Assembly: GCA_040380145.1 (NCBI GenBank)
Contig: JBEIJQ010000149.1
Location: forward strand, 1-7,445
Source: JBEIJQ01 sp040380145
Lineage (GTDB): Bacteria > Bacteroidota > Bacteroidia > Chitinophagales > Saprospiraceae
Direction: 5' to 3'
DNA length: 7,445 bases
The stretch's first letter is position 1. Each line of letters starts with the position of its first letter. Positions 1 to 6,615 of the stretch are shown piece by piece. The position numbers and the translations under genes are program-made. The notes beneath the pieces are model-generated. The model worked only from the letters and a program-made list of their open reading frames with translations, did no database searches and had not been told where the DNA came from.

Positions 1-879
1 GAACTCAACGACCTCGCCCAAGGGCGCGGTTTCCCGGTCTTCGACGCGGCCGAACTGGTGGCGGGCATCTGTGCGCCCGGTTGCGCGTCGTACAGCCGCA
101 AACAGCTCGACGAGCTGACCGAATGGGTCAAGCGCCCGCAGATCGGCGCCAAAGGGCTGGTGTATGCCCGCTTCGAGGCCGACGGCAGCGTCAAATCCTC
201 GGTGGACAAGTTCTTCGACGCCGAGGCCCTGCGCGCTTGGGGCGAGCGTTTCGGCGCCCAACCGGGCGATCTGCTGCTGATCCTCGCCGGCGAGACCGAC
301 AAGACCCGCAAGCAGCTCGGCGAACTGCGCCTCGAAATGGGCAGCCGCCTCGGCCTGCGCGACCCGCACACGTTCAAGCCGCTCTGGGTGGTGGACTTCC
401 CGCTGTTGGAGTGGGACGAGGACAGCCAGCGCTTTTTCGCCATGCACCACCCCTTCACCTCGCCCAAAAAGGCCGACATCGAAAAAATGCGCTCCGGCGA
501 CCGCGAACAGCTCGCCAGCATCCGCGCCGATGCGTACGATCTCGTGATCAACGGCGTGGAGATCGGCGGCGGTTCCATCCGTATCCACGACCGCGACCTG
601 CAGGCCCTCAACTTCGAGCTGCTCGGCTTCACCCCCGAGGACGCCGAATACCAATTTGGCTTCCTGATGGGCGCCTTCGAGTACGGCGCCCCGCCCCACG
701 GCGGCCTCGCCTTCGGTTTCGACCGCCTGTGCGCCGTGATGTCGGGTTCCAACGTGATCCGCGATTTCATCGCCTTCCCCAAGAACAACACGGGCCGCGA
801 CGTGATGCTCGACGCCCCGAGTCTGATCAAGGAAGAGCAGTTGAAGGAGCTGGGGATTGTAAAGGAGGAGGGGGTATGA
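1..879 (+). CDS. aspS: Aspartyl-tRNA synthetase, C-terminal part (5' end outside window)
   Basis: Class II aminoacyl-tRNA synthetase that charges tRNA-Asp with aspartate in the cytoplasm. The reading frame is open from base 1, so the gene begins upstream; 292 codons are visible. They cover most of the GAD domain inserted in bacterial-type AspRS (roughly codons 1-110) and then the end of the catalytic domain. Visible family signatures are FAMHHPFTSP (near codon 145), the aspartate-pocket strand NGVEIGGGSIRIHD (184-197), and class II motif 3, PPHGGLAFGFDRL with the ATP-binding arginine (231-243), followed by IRDFIAFPKN and GRDVMLDAPS. The N-terminal anticodon-binding OB fold and motifs 1 and 2 lie outside, so discriminating versus non-discriminating type cannot be judged. 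The C-terminal tail (LKELGIVKEEGV) looks complete. The TGA stop (877-879) overlaps the ATG of the next gene. Identification is secure; base composition is GC-rich, unlike the following two genes. Confidence 0.97.
   Translation, partial: ELNDLAQGRGFPVFDAAELVAGICAPGCASYSRKQLDELTEWVKRPQIGAKGLVYARFEADGSVKSSVDKFFDAEALRAWGERFGAQPGDLLLILAGETDKTRKQLGELRLEMGSRLGLRDPHTFKPLWVVDFPLLEWDEDSQRFFAMHHPFTSPKKADIEKMRSGDREQLASIRADAYDLVINGVEIGGGSIRIHDRDLQALNFELLGFTPEDAEYQFGFLMGAFEYGAPPHGGLAFGFDRLCAVMSGSNVIRDFIAFPKNNTGRDVMLDAPSLIKEEQLKELGIVKEEGV
861..868 (+). promoter_or_regulatory. Strong Shine-Dalgarno sequence inside the aspS 3' end
   Basis: AAAGGAGG lies 7 nt before the ATG at 876 and is formed by the aspS codons for the KEEG part of the tail. 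Its spacing is near ideal for a ribosome binding site. It decides the start of the HEPN-like gene and, with the ATGA stop/start overlap, suggests translational coupling to aspS. No comparable sequence precedes the other starts in this window. It could be a chance product of Lys/Glu/Gly codons. Confidence 0.6.
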
Positions 880-1373
880 CGACAACAATACACGATTTTA
901 AGGCAGCAAGCCAAAGGCACTACGCCGTGTACGATGGGAAGGACACTTCCACCAGCCATTTGCTGCTGCTGTTTTATGCCGTGGAATGCCTGGTGAAAGC
1001 TAAATTTTTAACCTTTCACTCAGCTGCTTGGCAAAATCCGGATGAAAGCAAGCTAAACACGTTGCCGTCCAATTTAAGTCAATTAAGTCAAATCAATACT
1101 TCGGGTATTCCATCTGGGGCTACTACCTTCGGAGGTCCATACGGTCATGGTCATGACCTTTACCAGTGGGCAAAATTACTCAAGCTTGGGCAAACCGAGA
1201 TGGCTGGATATGTTGAAGGTGAGCCAAACGCCCCAAACAATTCCCCCGATAAAATCGCCCAATTACAAGTGTACCTGAAGTACGGAACCTCGGGTGTTCT
1301 CGGCCAATCTCACACAGATAGGCAAATCGAGTTTTTAAAAAGTGTTTACGAACATTTTCGCAACACAATTTAA
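876..1373 (+). CDS. Small HEPN-like hypothetical protein, partner of the KGGVGR ATPase
   Basis: A 165-residue protein of unproven function. The start is the ATG at 876, whose last bases overlap the aspS TGA (ATGA) and which has a strong ribosome binding site 7 nt upstream; the same frame is open further upstream, but only as a shadow of aspS. The N-terminal helix with SHLLLLFYAVECLVKAKFL (residues 27-45), then GHGHDLYQWAKLLKLG (90-105), recalls the small helical HEPN-type proteins, which typically show an AxECxLKxxL helix followed by a HDL helix. No signal peptide or membrane segment is evident. HEPN RNases carry an Rx4-6H motif near the C-terminus; here the last helix ends in HFRNTI and stops, with no downstream histidine, so catalysis is doubtful. 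The ATPase gene follows after 21 nt, suggesting one operon and a joint function. Codon use is AT-richer than in aspS. It could be an RNA-binding or toxin/antitoxin-like partner; the HEPN assignment is by eye only. Confidence 0.85.
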   Translation: MTTTIHDFKAASQRHYAVYDGKDTSTSHLLLLFYAVECLVKAKFLTFHSAAWQNPDESKLNTLPSNLSQLSQINTSGIPSGATTFGGPYGHGHDLYQWAKLLKLGQTEMAGYVEGEPNAPNNSPDKIAQLQVYLKYGTSGVLGQSHTDRQIEFLKSVYEHFRNTI

Positions 1374-1394
1374 AGTATAAAACCGTTCCCCCGC

Positions 1395-4103
1395 ATGAAT
1401 TCACTTACTTTACTAACTTGGCATGACGTCGATATTCAAATTCGATCATTTCTTGCCCAGAAGCCAGAGTATCGGGATGGGGTTGAATATCGTGCTTATT
1501 GGGACGGTTTGCGAATTTCTTTTTTATCGGAGAAATACAAGAACATCCAAGAAATAGATGCTATACTCGGTCATGAAGAATGCTTGGGCAACAATTATAA
1601 AAGTGATGAGGCGGGAAGATTCATTCGATTGGGCACGTTGGATCATTCGAAACAACTGCCAGTCTACGTCAATCTGGTAGAGCGCACCGAATACCTTACA
1701 TCTGAGTCCATGCGGAGCGATTTCAAGCAATATCCGTTTATTGGGCCCATCGAAAAGATAAAGTATCGAAAAGCTGACGACATCGAAGCCGGGCCGATTT
1801 GTTTATCTTTTCATTCCTTTAAAGGCGGAGTTGGCCGAACCTTGCACGCGCTTGGGCTGGCTACTTTTTTGGTGGAAAAAAAGAAAAAAAAGGTACTGCT
1901 TGTAGATGCCGACTTCGAAGCCCCTGGCACTTCTTGGATTTTCAACTCAAAATATGATATCTCTCTTTCGGATCTGCTCATACTTTGCCACGCGGAAGCG
2001 GATGAAGAATTCCCTTATACAAAAGATATCGCCGCCGAACTCATTTACAAACAATCTTACTATAAAAACAACCTATTCTTTCTTCCCGCCTTTAAGGAGA
2101 AAAATGATTTCGGCACGCTGCACATCACCCCTGAACACATCAACACCACTAAAAAACCATTTCGCTTACAGGATCTTCTGTATAGTATCGGGGCAAAACT
2201 CAACGTAGATTATCTCATAATCGACCTGCGGGCCGGCATCTCCGACCTGGCCGCCCCTTGGCTTCTCGATACTACAAATACAAATATATTCGTCACCACG
2301 CCGTCGGCCCAATCCTTGCTCGGGACGGCACTGTCGTTGAATAAAATAAGCGAAAAATTGACTCTGTTTGGTGATTTCTCCCCCGAACCGCTGCCCATTC
2401 TTGTCTTGTCTCAGGTTTCGGTAAGCGGTAAGGATGCAGAAAATTATCAAAACCAGTGGGATAGCGACTCCCTTGAGAATTCTGCTCACGACGAATTTGA
2501 GCAGTTAAAAATCACTTTTCGAGACTTTTGCAATCCAAAGCAAAAAATACAGGCCAATGGTGACAGGGAGGATGCTACTTCCGATTGGCAATCTCAATTT
2601 GTACTATCAATCGAGCATGACGGGCTAAAAAAACTAAACCAATCTTGGGAAAAAGTATTTGCCGCAATGGAGGAATCTATGACTTTTCAGAAGGTGCTTG
2701 GGAAATTGTACGATTTGATTCCGTCGCGAATGGATACACCAACAAACTTCACCCAGGAATCCCCAAAAGCGATAGCGAATAAGATCGAAGAAAAAGCCAA
2801 GGCCCTTCTGACTGCCGAAGCCGTCGAAGACCTTCGAGAAAAGCCACTTTTGGTGACCGAATCAATAAGAGAACTCATGAACGCTGGCCGAACATCCCTT
2901 CCTGCGGTGGTCGTAGTAGGCGACAAGGGATCGGGAAAAACTTATCTTTTCAGGCACATATTGTCTTGTCAAACATGGGAAGAGTTTTGCAAAAAAAATG
3001 GAGCCGTCAATATTCCCAAACATGAGAAAGAGAGCAAAATCATAGGACTGACCTACTCGTACAGTGACGAAAAACGTCATGAATCTTTTGGAGGCATCAG
3101 AGAGCAAATTGAAAACTTATTGAAAGACGATTCCTTGACGATGAGCCAATGGAGCGATTATTGGTTGGACTTCATGGCTTGGCGATGCATTGAAGACAGT
3201 AGTTTTCCCAAAGGAAAAGGAAGAGACTTCTTTCTCAAAGGGAATTACGCCCCTGCAATATTTATACTTGACGGTATAGAGGATATTTTTGACAAATTTG
3301 CCACTTCACAGAATGCCCAAACGGCTATACGAGCACTAATCCAAGAAATCCCAATCTGGATTAGGAGCAATCGCCTATACAATTTAGGTATTGTTGTATT
3401 TGTTCGAAAGGATATAGTCCTCAGGAGCGTACCCCAAAATTCGGAGCAACTGCTCAATAATTACAGCAAATTTTATTTAAAATGGAACTCCTTAGAAGCA
3501 CTTCGACTAATATTCAAGCTGGTACAAGAGTACCTTCCATCCAGAGATACTCAACAGATGGAGCTCAGCGAAGAAGACTTGATCGAATCTTTGATCCCCT
3601 TCTGGGGCAGACGTATAGGAAAAGATACGTCGCGAGAAGCTATTACCCATAGTTGGGTTTTGGGTAACCTGCAAAATTTTCGCGGGGAGATTCAAGCCCG
3701 AGACTTAATTCGTTTCTTGCAATATGCAGCAGAAAAATCTCCCAAGAACGACCTGTTGCCAGATCGAATACTGCAGCCTGTCAGTATTCGAAGTGCCATG
3801 GAAGAAGTAGGAACAAGAAAAAAAGAGGATCTTAAAAAAGAAAACATGCCTTGCTTTAATCTTATGCAAGTTTTAGAAGCCAACATTAGAAAGTGGAAGC
3901 CCGAAAATGGTAGTCCTTACAAGAGGGAGGCCTTTGAGGAACTAATACCTGATGCAGGAGATCGACAAACGTTAATTGAAAATGGATTGCTCGTGTTTTC
4001 GGCAAAAAGCGATCGATATTACATCATGGACTTGATTCGGCGTGGCTTCGGCATTAGCACCTATGCGCCGGGCAGGTCACCTTTGCCGCCAAATCAAAAC
4101 TAA
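1395..4103 (+). CDS. KGGVGR-motif ParA-like ATPase fused to a second P-loop (STAND/AAA-like) NTPase
   Basis: A 902-residue, probably cytoplasmic protein. Residues 1-130 form an N-terminal region I do not recognise. Residues 135-345 look like a ParA/MinD (SIMIBI) fold: variant P-loop SFKGGVGRT (141-149), in which the usual P-loop lysine is arginine while the first 'signature' lysine is kept; KVLLVDADFEAP (166-177), matching the second ParA motif; and VDYLIIDLRAG (271-281), Walker B-like. Residues 345-480 are a linker with charged helices. A second NTPase follows, with canonical Walker A VVVVGDKGSGKT (505-516), Walker B AIFILDGIEDIFD (621-633) and a sensor-like strand VVFVRKD (667-673). The C-terminal 820-890 stretch could be a winged helix. 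'KGGVGR-motif variant' ATPases are a recognised group; a STAND-like second ATPase is common in immune sensors. Role here is inferred: a nucleotide-driven switch acting with the upstream HEPN-like protein. ATG 1395 is the first start after the preceding stop; it has no obvious ribosome binding site. The gene is intact and AT-rich relative to its flanks. Confidence 0.93.
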   Translation: MNSLTLLTWHDVDIQIRSFLAQKPEYRDGVEYRAYWDGLRISFLSEKYKNIQEIDAILGHEECLGNNYKSDEAGRFIRLGTLDHSKQLPVYVNLVERTEYLTSESMRSDFKQYPFIGPIEKIKYRKADDIEAGPICLSFHSFKGGVGRTLHALGLATFLVEKKKKKVLLVDADFEAPGTSWIFNSKYDISLSDLLILCHAEADEEFPYTKDIAAELIYKQSYYKNNLFFLPAFKEKNDFGTLHITPEHINTTKKPFRLQDLLYSIGAKLNVDYLIIDLRAGISDLAAPWLLDTTNTNIFVTTPSAQSLLGTALSLNKISEKLTLFGDFSPEPLPILVLSQVSVSGKDAENYQNQWDSDSLENSAHDEFEQLKITFRDFCNPKQKIQANGDREDATSDWQSQFVLSIEHDGLKKLNQSWEKVFAAMEESMTFQKVLGKLYDLIPSRMDTPTNFTQESPKAIANKIEEKAKALLTAEAVEDLREKPLLVTESIRELMNAGRTSLPAVVVVGDKGSGKTYLFRHILSCQTWEEFCKKNGAVNIPKHEKESKIIGLTYSYSDEKRHESFGGIREQIENLLKDDSLTMSQWSDYWLDFMAWRCIEDSSFPKGKGRDFFLKGNYAPAIFILDGIEDIFDKFATSQNAQTAIRALIQEIPIWIRSNRLYNLGIVVFVRKDIVLRSVPQNSEQLLNNYSKFYLKWNSLEALRLIFKLVQEYLPSRDTQQMELSEEDLIESLIPFWGRRIGKDTSREAITHSWVLGNLQNFRGEIQARDLIRFLQYAAEKSPKNDLLPDRILQPVSIRSAMEEVGTRKKEDLKKENMPCFNLMQVLEANIRKWKPENGSPYKREAFEELIPDAGDRQTLIENGLLVFSAKSDRYYIMDLIRRGFGISTYAPGRSPLPPNQN
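1876..1893 (+). repeat. Double poly-A tract with two A-AAA-AAG slippery heptamers
   Basis: Seven A, one G, eight A and GG encode the EKKKKK stretch (residues 161-166) of the ParA-like domain, between its P-loop and the next motif. Read in the gene's own frame, two heptamers of the form A AAA AAG occur, at 1877-1883 and 1886-1892; this is the slippery sequence used in E. coli dnaX. A -1 shift after the second would add about 20 residues and end at a TGA, giving a product of about 186 residues without the second ATPase. I saw no clear stimulatory hairpin, so this may be only a lysine run in AT-rich coding sequence. Confidence 0.5.
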
Positions 4104-4134
4104 ATTATCCTTTCTAAATACTCAATCAATCTAT
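4104..4134 (+). promoter_or_regulatory. Short AT-rich leader of asnS
   Basis: These 31 bases separate the ATPase stop from the asnS ATG and are AT-rich. No Shine-Dalgarno sequence and no clean TAnnTTTG box are present; TAAATTAT at 4101-4108 is the nearest, imperfect match. No terminator hairpin is seen after the ATPase gene. asnS may be read through from upstream or served by a promoter inside the ATPase gene. Confidence 0.3.
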
Positions 4135-5658
4135 ATGCACCAATACATCCGCCAATTCCCCTCCCTCGAAAACCAGACCGCGACCATCAAAGGCTGGGTG
4201 GCCAACAGCCGCGACAGCAAGGGCCTCGTGTTCCTCGTGATGCGCGACGGCAGCGGCTTCGCCCAATGCGTCGTGAGCGAGGAAACCGTGGGCGCCGAGC
4301 AGTTTGCCCTCGCCAAATCGCTCACCCAGGAAAGCGCCGTGGCCCTCACCGGCACCGTGCTGAAGGACGAGCGCCAAGTGGGCGGCTACGAACTGCAGGT
4401 CACCGGGCTACAGGTGTATTCCATCCCCACCGTGGAATATCCCATCACCCCCAAAGAGCACGGCGTGGAGTTTTTGGGGAAAAAGCGCCACCTGTGGCTG
4501 CGCAGCCGCCGCCAATGGGCCATCATGCGCGTGCGCAACGAGATCATCATGGGCATCCACGCCTTTTTCCAAGAAAGAGGCTTCGTGCAGATGGACGCCC
4601 CCATCCTCACCGGCAACGCCTGCGAGGGCACCAGTGAACTCTTCGCCACCGACTTTTACGGCGATCCCGCCTACCTGTCGCAGTCCGGCCAGCTCTACGG
4701 CGAGGCCATGGCGATGGCCCAGGGACTGATCTACACCTTCGGCCCGACCTTCCGCGCCGAGAAATCCGTGACCCGCCGCCACTTGTCGGAATTCTGGATG
4801 ATCGAGCCCGAAATGGCCTTTTACGACCTCGAAATGAACATGGCCCTGATCGAGGATTTCATCCGCTCGGTGGTCACGCGCGTGCTCGACCGCTGCAAAA
4901 TGGAACTGCAGACCCTCGAGCGCGACACCACGATGCTCGAAAAAGTGGCCCAGCCCTTCCCGCGCATCACCCACGCCGAGGCGGTCAAGATCCTGCGCGG
5001 CGAAAAAGCCGTCAACGGACGCACCGCCCTCGAAATGCTCGACGCCGAGATCGCGCGCTGCCAAGATCGCATCGCGGCTTGCCAGGCCGACATCGCCCAG
5101 CGCGAGATCGTGGTCAAGGACACCAACGAGAAAAAAGGCGTGCGCAACTTCAACCAAGCACAGATCGACAAGCTCAAACAGGAGATCGCCGATCTGGAAG
5201 AACAGCTCCGCAACCTGCCCAAGTGGCGCGAATCGGCGGCCACCTTCCCCGAAGACGGCGATTTCGGCAACTCCGACGAAACCGTGCTCACCCGTATGTT
5301 CGACGCTCCGGTGATGGTCTATAACTGGCCCACCAAGATCAAGGCCTTCTACATGAAGGAAGTGGAGGGCGACCCGGAGCACGTCAAGGGCGTGGATGTA
5401 CTGGCCCCGGAAGGCTTCGGCGAGATCGTGGGCGGCTCCGAGCGCGAAACCGACCTGAGTATCCTGACCCGCAAGATCGAAGAACACAAGTTGCCGATGG
5501 AGGCCTTCGAGTGGTATCTCGACCTGCGACGCTTCGGCTCGGTGCCGCACGCCGGTTTCGGCCTCGGCCTCGAGCGCTTCGTGGCCTGGATGTGCAACAT
5601 CCAGCACATTCGCGAGGCGATCCCCTTCCAGCGCCGTTACGGCTGGCTCTTCCCCTGA
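4135..5658 (+). CDS. asnS: Asparaginyl-tRNA synthetase
   Basis: Class II synthetase of 507 residues that charges tRNA-Asn with asparagine in the cytoplasm. An N-terminal OB-fold anticodon-binding domain (about 1-100, with TATIKGWVANSRDSKG) is followed by the catalytic core: ERGFVQMDAPILTGNACEG (147-165), the motif 2 region GPTFRAEKS...RRHLSEFWMIEPE (203-226), GEIVGGSERE (429-438) and motif 3 HAGFGLGLERF (472-482). Start ATG 4135 was chosen because it begins the OB fold directly; an in-frame extension back to 4042 would overlap the ATPase gene and adds no family sequence. The protein is about 40 residues longer than the 466-residue E. coli enzyme. The excess fits a charged helical stretch at about 290-365, rich in heptad-like A/I/L with E/K/Q, which looks like a coiled-coil hairpin between catalytic motifs. 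Base composition returns to GC-rich here. The bestrophin-like gene follows after 22 nt. Confidence 0.97.
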   Translation: MHQYIRQFPSLENQTATIKGWVANSRDSKGLVFLVMRDGSGFAQCVVSEETVGAEQFALAKSLTQESAVALTGTVLKDERQVGGYELQVTGLQVYSIPTVEYPITPKEHGVEFLGKKRHLWLRSRRQWAIMRVRNEIIMGIHAFFQERGFVQMDAPILTGNACEGTSELFATDFYGDPAYLSQSGQLYGEAMAMAQGLIYTFGPTFRAEKSVTRRHLSEFWMIEPEMAFYDLEMNMALIEDFIRSVVTRVLDRCKMELQTLERDTTMLEKVAQPFPRITHAEAVKILRGEKAVNGRTALEMLDAEIARCQDRIAACQADIAQREIVVKDTNEKKGVRNFNQAQIDKLKQEIADLEEQLRNLPKWRESAATFPEDGDFGNSDETVLTRMFDAPVMVYNWPTKIKAFYMKEVEGDPEHVKGVDVLAPEGFGEIVGGSERETDLSILTRKIEEHKLPMEAFEWYLDLRRFGSVPHAGFGLGLERFVAWMCNIQHIREAIPFQRRYGWLFP

Positions 5659-5680
5659 CCGAAAGCGCCCCGCCCGCGAC

Positions 5681-6547
5681 ATGCTCTCCTACAACCCCAA
5701 GGAGTGGATCGTTTTCATCTTTCGGTTCCACAAATCCGACACCTTCCGGAAACTCCTGCCGGCGATGTTGGCCGTAGGGGGCTATGCCACGCTGATCGCT
5801 TACCTTGAACTCGATTACTGGCAGCTGGGCGACAACCCTCACCTGAAGAACATCAACCTCATGCACAGCATGTTGGGGTTCGTGATCTCGCTGCTACTGG
5901 TTTTCAGGACCAATACGGCATACGATCGCTGGTGGGAAGGCAGGAAACTGTGGGGCAGCTTGGTGAACAACAGCCGAAACCTCTCCATGAAACTTTCGGC
6001 GGTGCTCGCCGAGGAAAACGATCGCCTTTTTTTCAAAAAAGCCGTACCGCTGTTCGCCGATGCACTGATGCACCACCTGCGCAAAACGCCTTTCCATTTT
6101 GAGGGAGATGCGGATTGGCCTCCATTGAAACAGCAAGGCATCGGCCACCGTCCCAACGAAGTGGCCCGGCTGATGTACCAAAAAGTCTTGGACCTGCACT
6201 CTGCCCGCAAACTATCGTCCGAACAGCTGCTTTTCCTCAACGCCGAACTGCAATCTTTCGCCGAGGTATGTGGTGCCTGCGAGCGCATCCGCAACACGCC
6301 CATTCCGTATTCGTACAGCGCGTTCATCAAGAAATTCATCTTCTTTTATGTGTTGACCCTGCCGCTGGGCTTCGTGTTCAGCCTCGGCTATGCGGTGGTT
6401 CCCGTAGTGGTTTTCATATTTTATGTACTGGCGAGTTTGGAACTGATCGCCGAAGAGATCGAGGATCCGTTCGGCACCGACGAAAACGACTTGCCGCTCG
6501 AACAGATCGCCGAAAACATCCGCTGCAATGTGGCGGATATCCTCTGA
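5681..6547 (+). CDS. Bestrophin-like (UPF0187/YneE family) membrane channel protein
   Basis: A 288-residue inner-membrane protein of the bestrophin family; bacterial members form pentameric ion channels, and the ion carried cannot be read from sequence. Hydrophobic segments lie at about 25-43, 61-75 and 217-256, the last probably two helices. Family signatures are FRTNTAYDRWWEGRKLWG (75-92), CERIRNTPIPYSY (200-212) and AEEIEDPFGTDENDLPL (257-273), which includes the acidic EDPFG region conserved from bacteria to animals. Length is close to E. coli YneE (about 300). The ATG at 5681 is the first suitable start, 22 nt after the asnS stop, with no promoter or clear ribosome binding site between, so co-transcription with asnS is likely. 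Nothing looks truncated. Confidence 0.93.
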   Translation: MLSYNPKEWIVFIFRFHKSDTFRKLLPAMLAVGGYATLIAYLELDYWQLGDNPHLKNINLMHSMLGFVISLLLVFRTNTAYDRWWEGRKLWGSLVNNSRNLSMKLSAVLAEENDRLFFKKAVPLFADALMHHLRKTPFHFEGDADWPPLKQQGIGHRPNEVARLMYQKVLDLHSARKLSSEQLLFLNAELQSFAEVCGACERIRNTPIPYSYSAFIKKFIFFYVLTLPLGFVFSLGYAVVPVVVFIFYVLASLELIAEEIEDPFGTDENDLPLEQIAENIRCNVADIL

Positions 6548-6585
6548 GGGCACGGCTCATCAAGGGGCGTTCCGCGATTTTTTCC

Positions 6586-6593
6586 TAAATTTG
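6586..6593 (+). promoter_or_regulatory. Bacteroidota-type -7 promoter element (TAAATTTG)
   Basis: TAAATTTG matches the Bacteroidota -7 consensus TAnnTTTG in every defined position and lies in the short gap between the bestrophin-like gene and the phosphatase gene. Transcription would start near 6600, leaving a 5' leader of only a few to about 16 nt, depending on the start codon used. No clear -33 TTG element is seen about 20 bases upstream. It implies the phosphatase has its own promoter. Confidence 0.6.
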
Positions 6594-6615
6594 TCCGCAC
6601 AAAATGCCCCTTCCG

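Larger units (their letters stand above)
876..4103 (+). other. Putative horizontally acquired two-gene module between aspS and asnS
   Basis: The block from the aspS stop to 4103 is visibly AT-richer than both flanks. Hand counts of single 60-base lines give 21/60 G+C at 3241-3300, 36/60 at 421-480 and 42/60 at 5401-5460. It holds only the HEPN-like gene and the double ATPase. No transposase, integrase, tRNA gene or convincing flanking direct repeat is seen, so the mode of entry is unknown. The left edge coincides with the aspS stop codon and the right edge with the short AT-rich leader of asnS. Defence-module status is inference. Confidence 0.6.

Noticed and set aside
81..875. Upstream extension of the HEPN-like frame through aspS
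   Set aside because: The translation before 876 is Arg/Pro-rich out-of-frame aspS; a strong ribosome binding site supports the start at 876.
1149..1158. Perfect 10-base palindrome GGTCATGACC as possible operator
   Set aside because: It lies inside coding sequence for GHGHDL, arises from repeated GGTCAT codons, and has no promoter nearby.
1906..2208. Alternative-frame 100-codon ORF inside the ATPase gene
   Set aside because: A stop at 1903 separates it from the slippery tract, it has no ribosome binding site or recognisable domain, and the main frame encodes conserved ParA motifs here.
4042..4134. 31-residue N-terminal extension of AsnRS
   Set aside because: It overlaps the ATPase gene, resembles no AsnRS N-terminus and is not needed, since the OB fold begins at ATG 4135.
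4408..5682. Long minus-strand open frame (424 codons) opposite asnS
   Set aside because: It mirrors the GC-rich codons of asnS, with His/Ala/Gly/Glu-rich low-complexity protein and no recognisable motif; a shadow frame.
6560..6585. Possible terminator: GCG-TTC-CGC hairpin followed by a T run
   Set aside because: The stem is only 3 bp and cannot be extended; too weak to call, and the T run merges with the promoter region.
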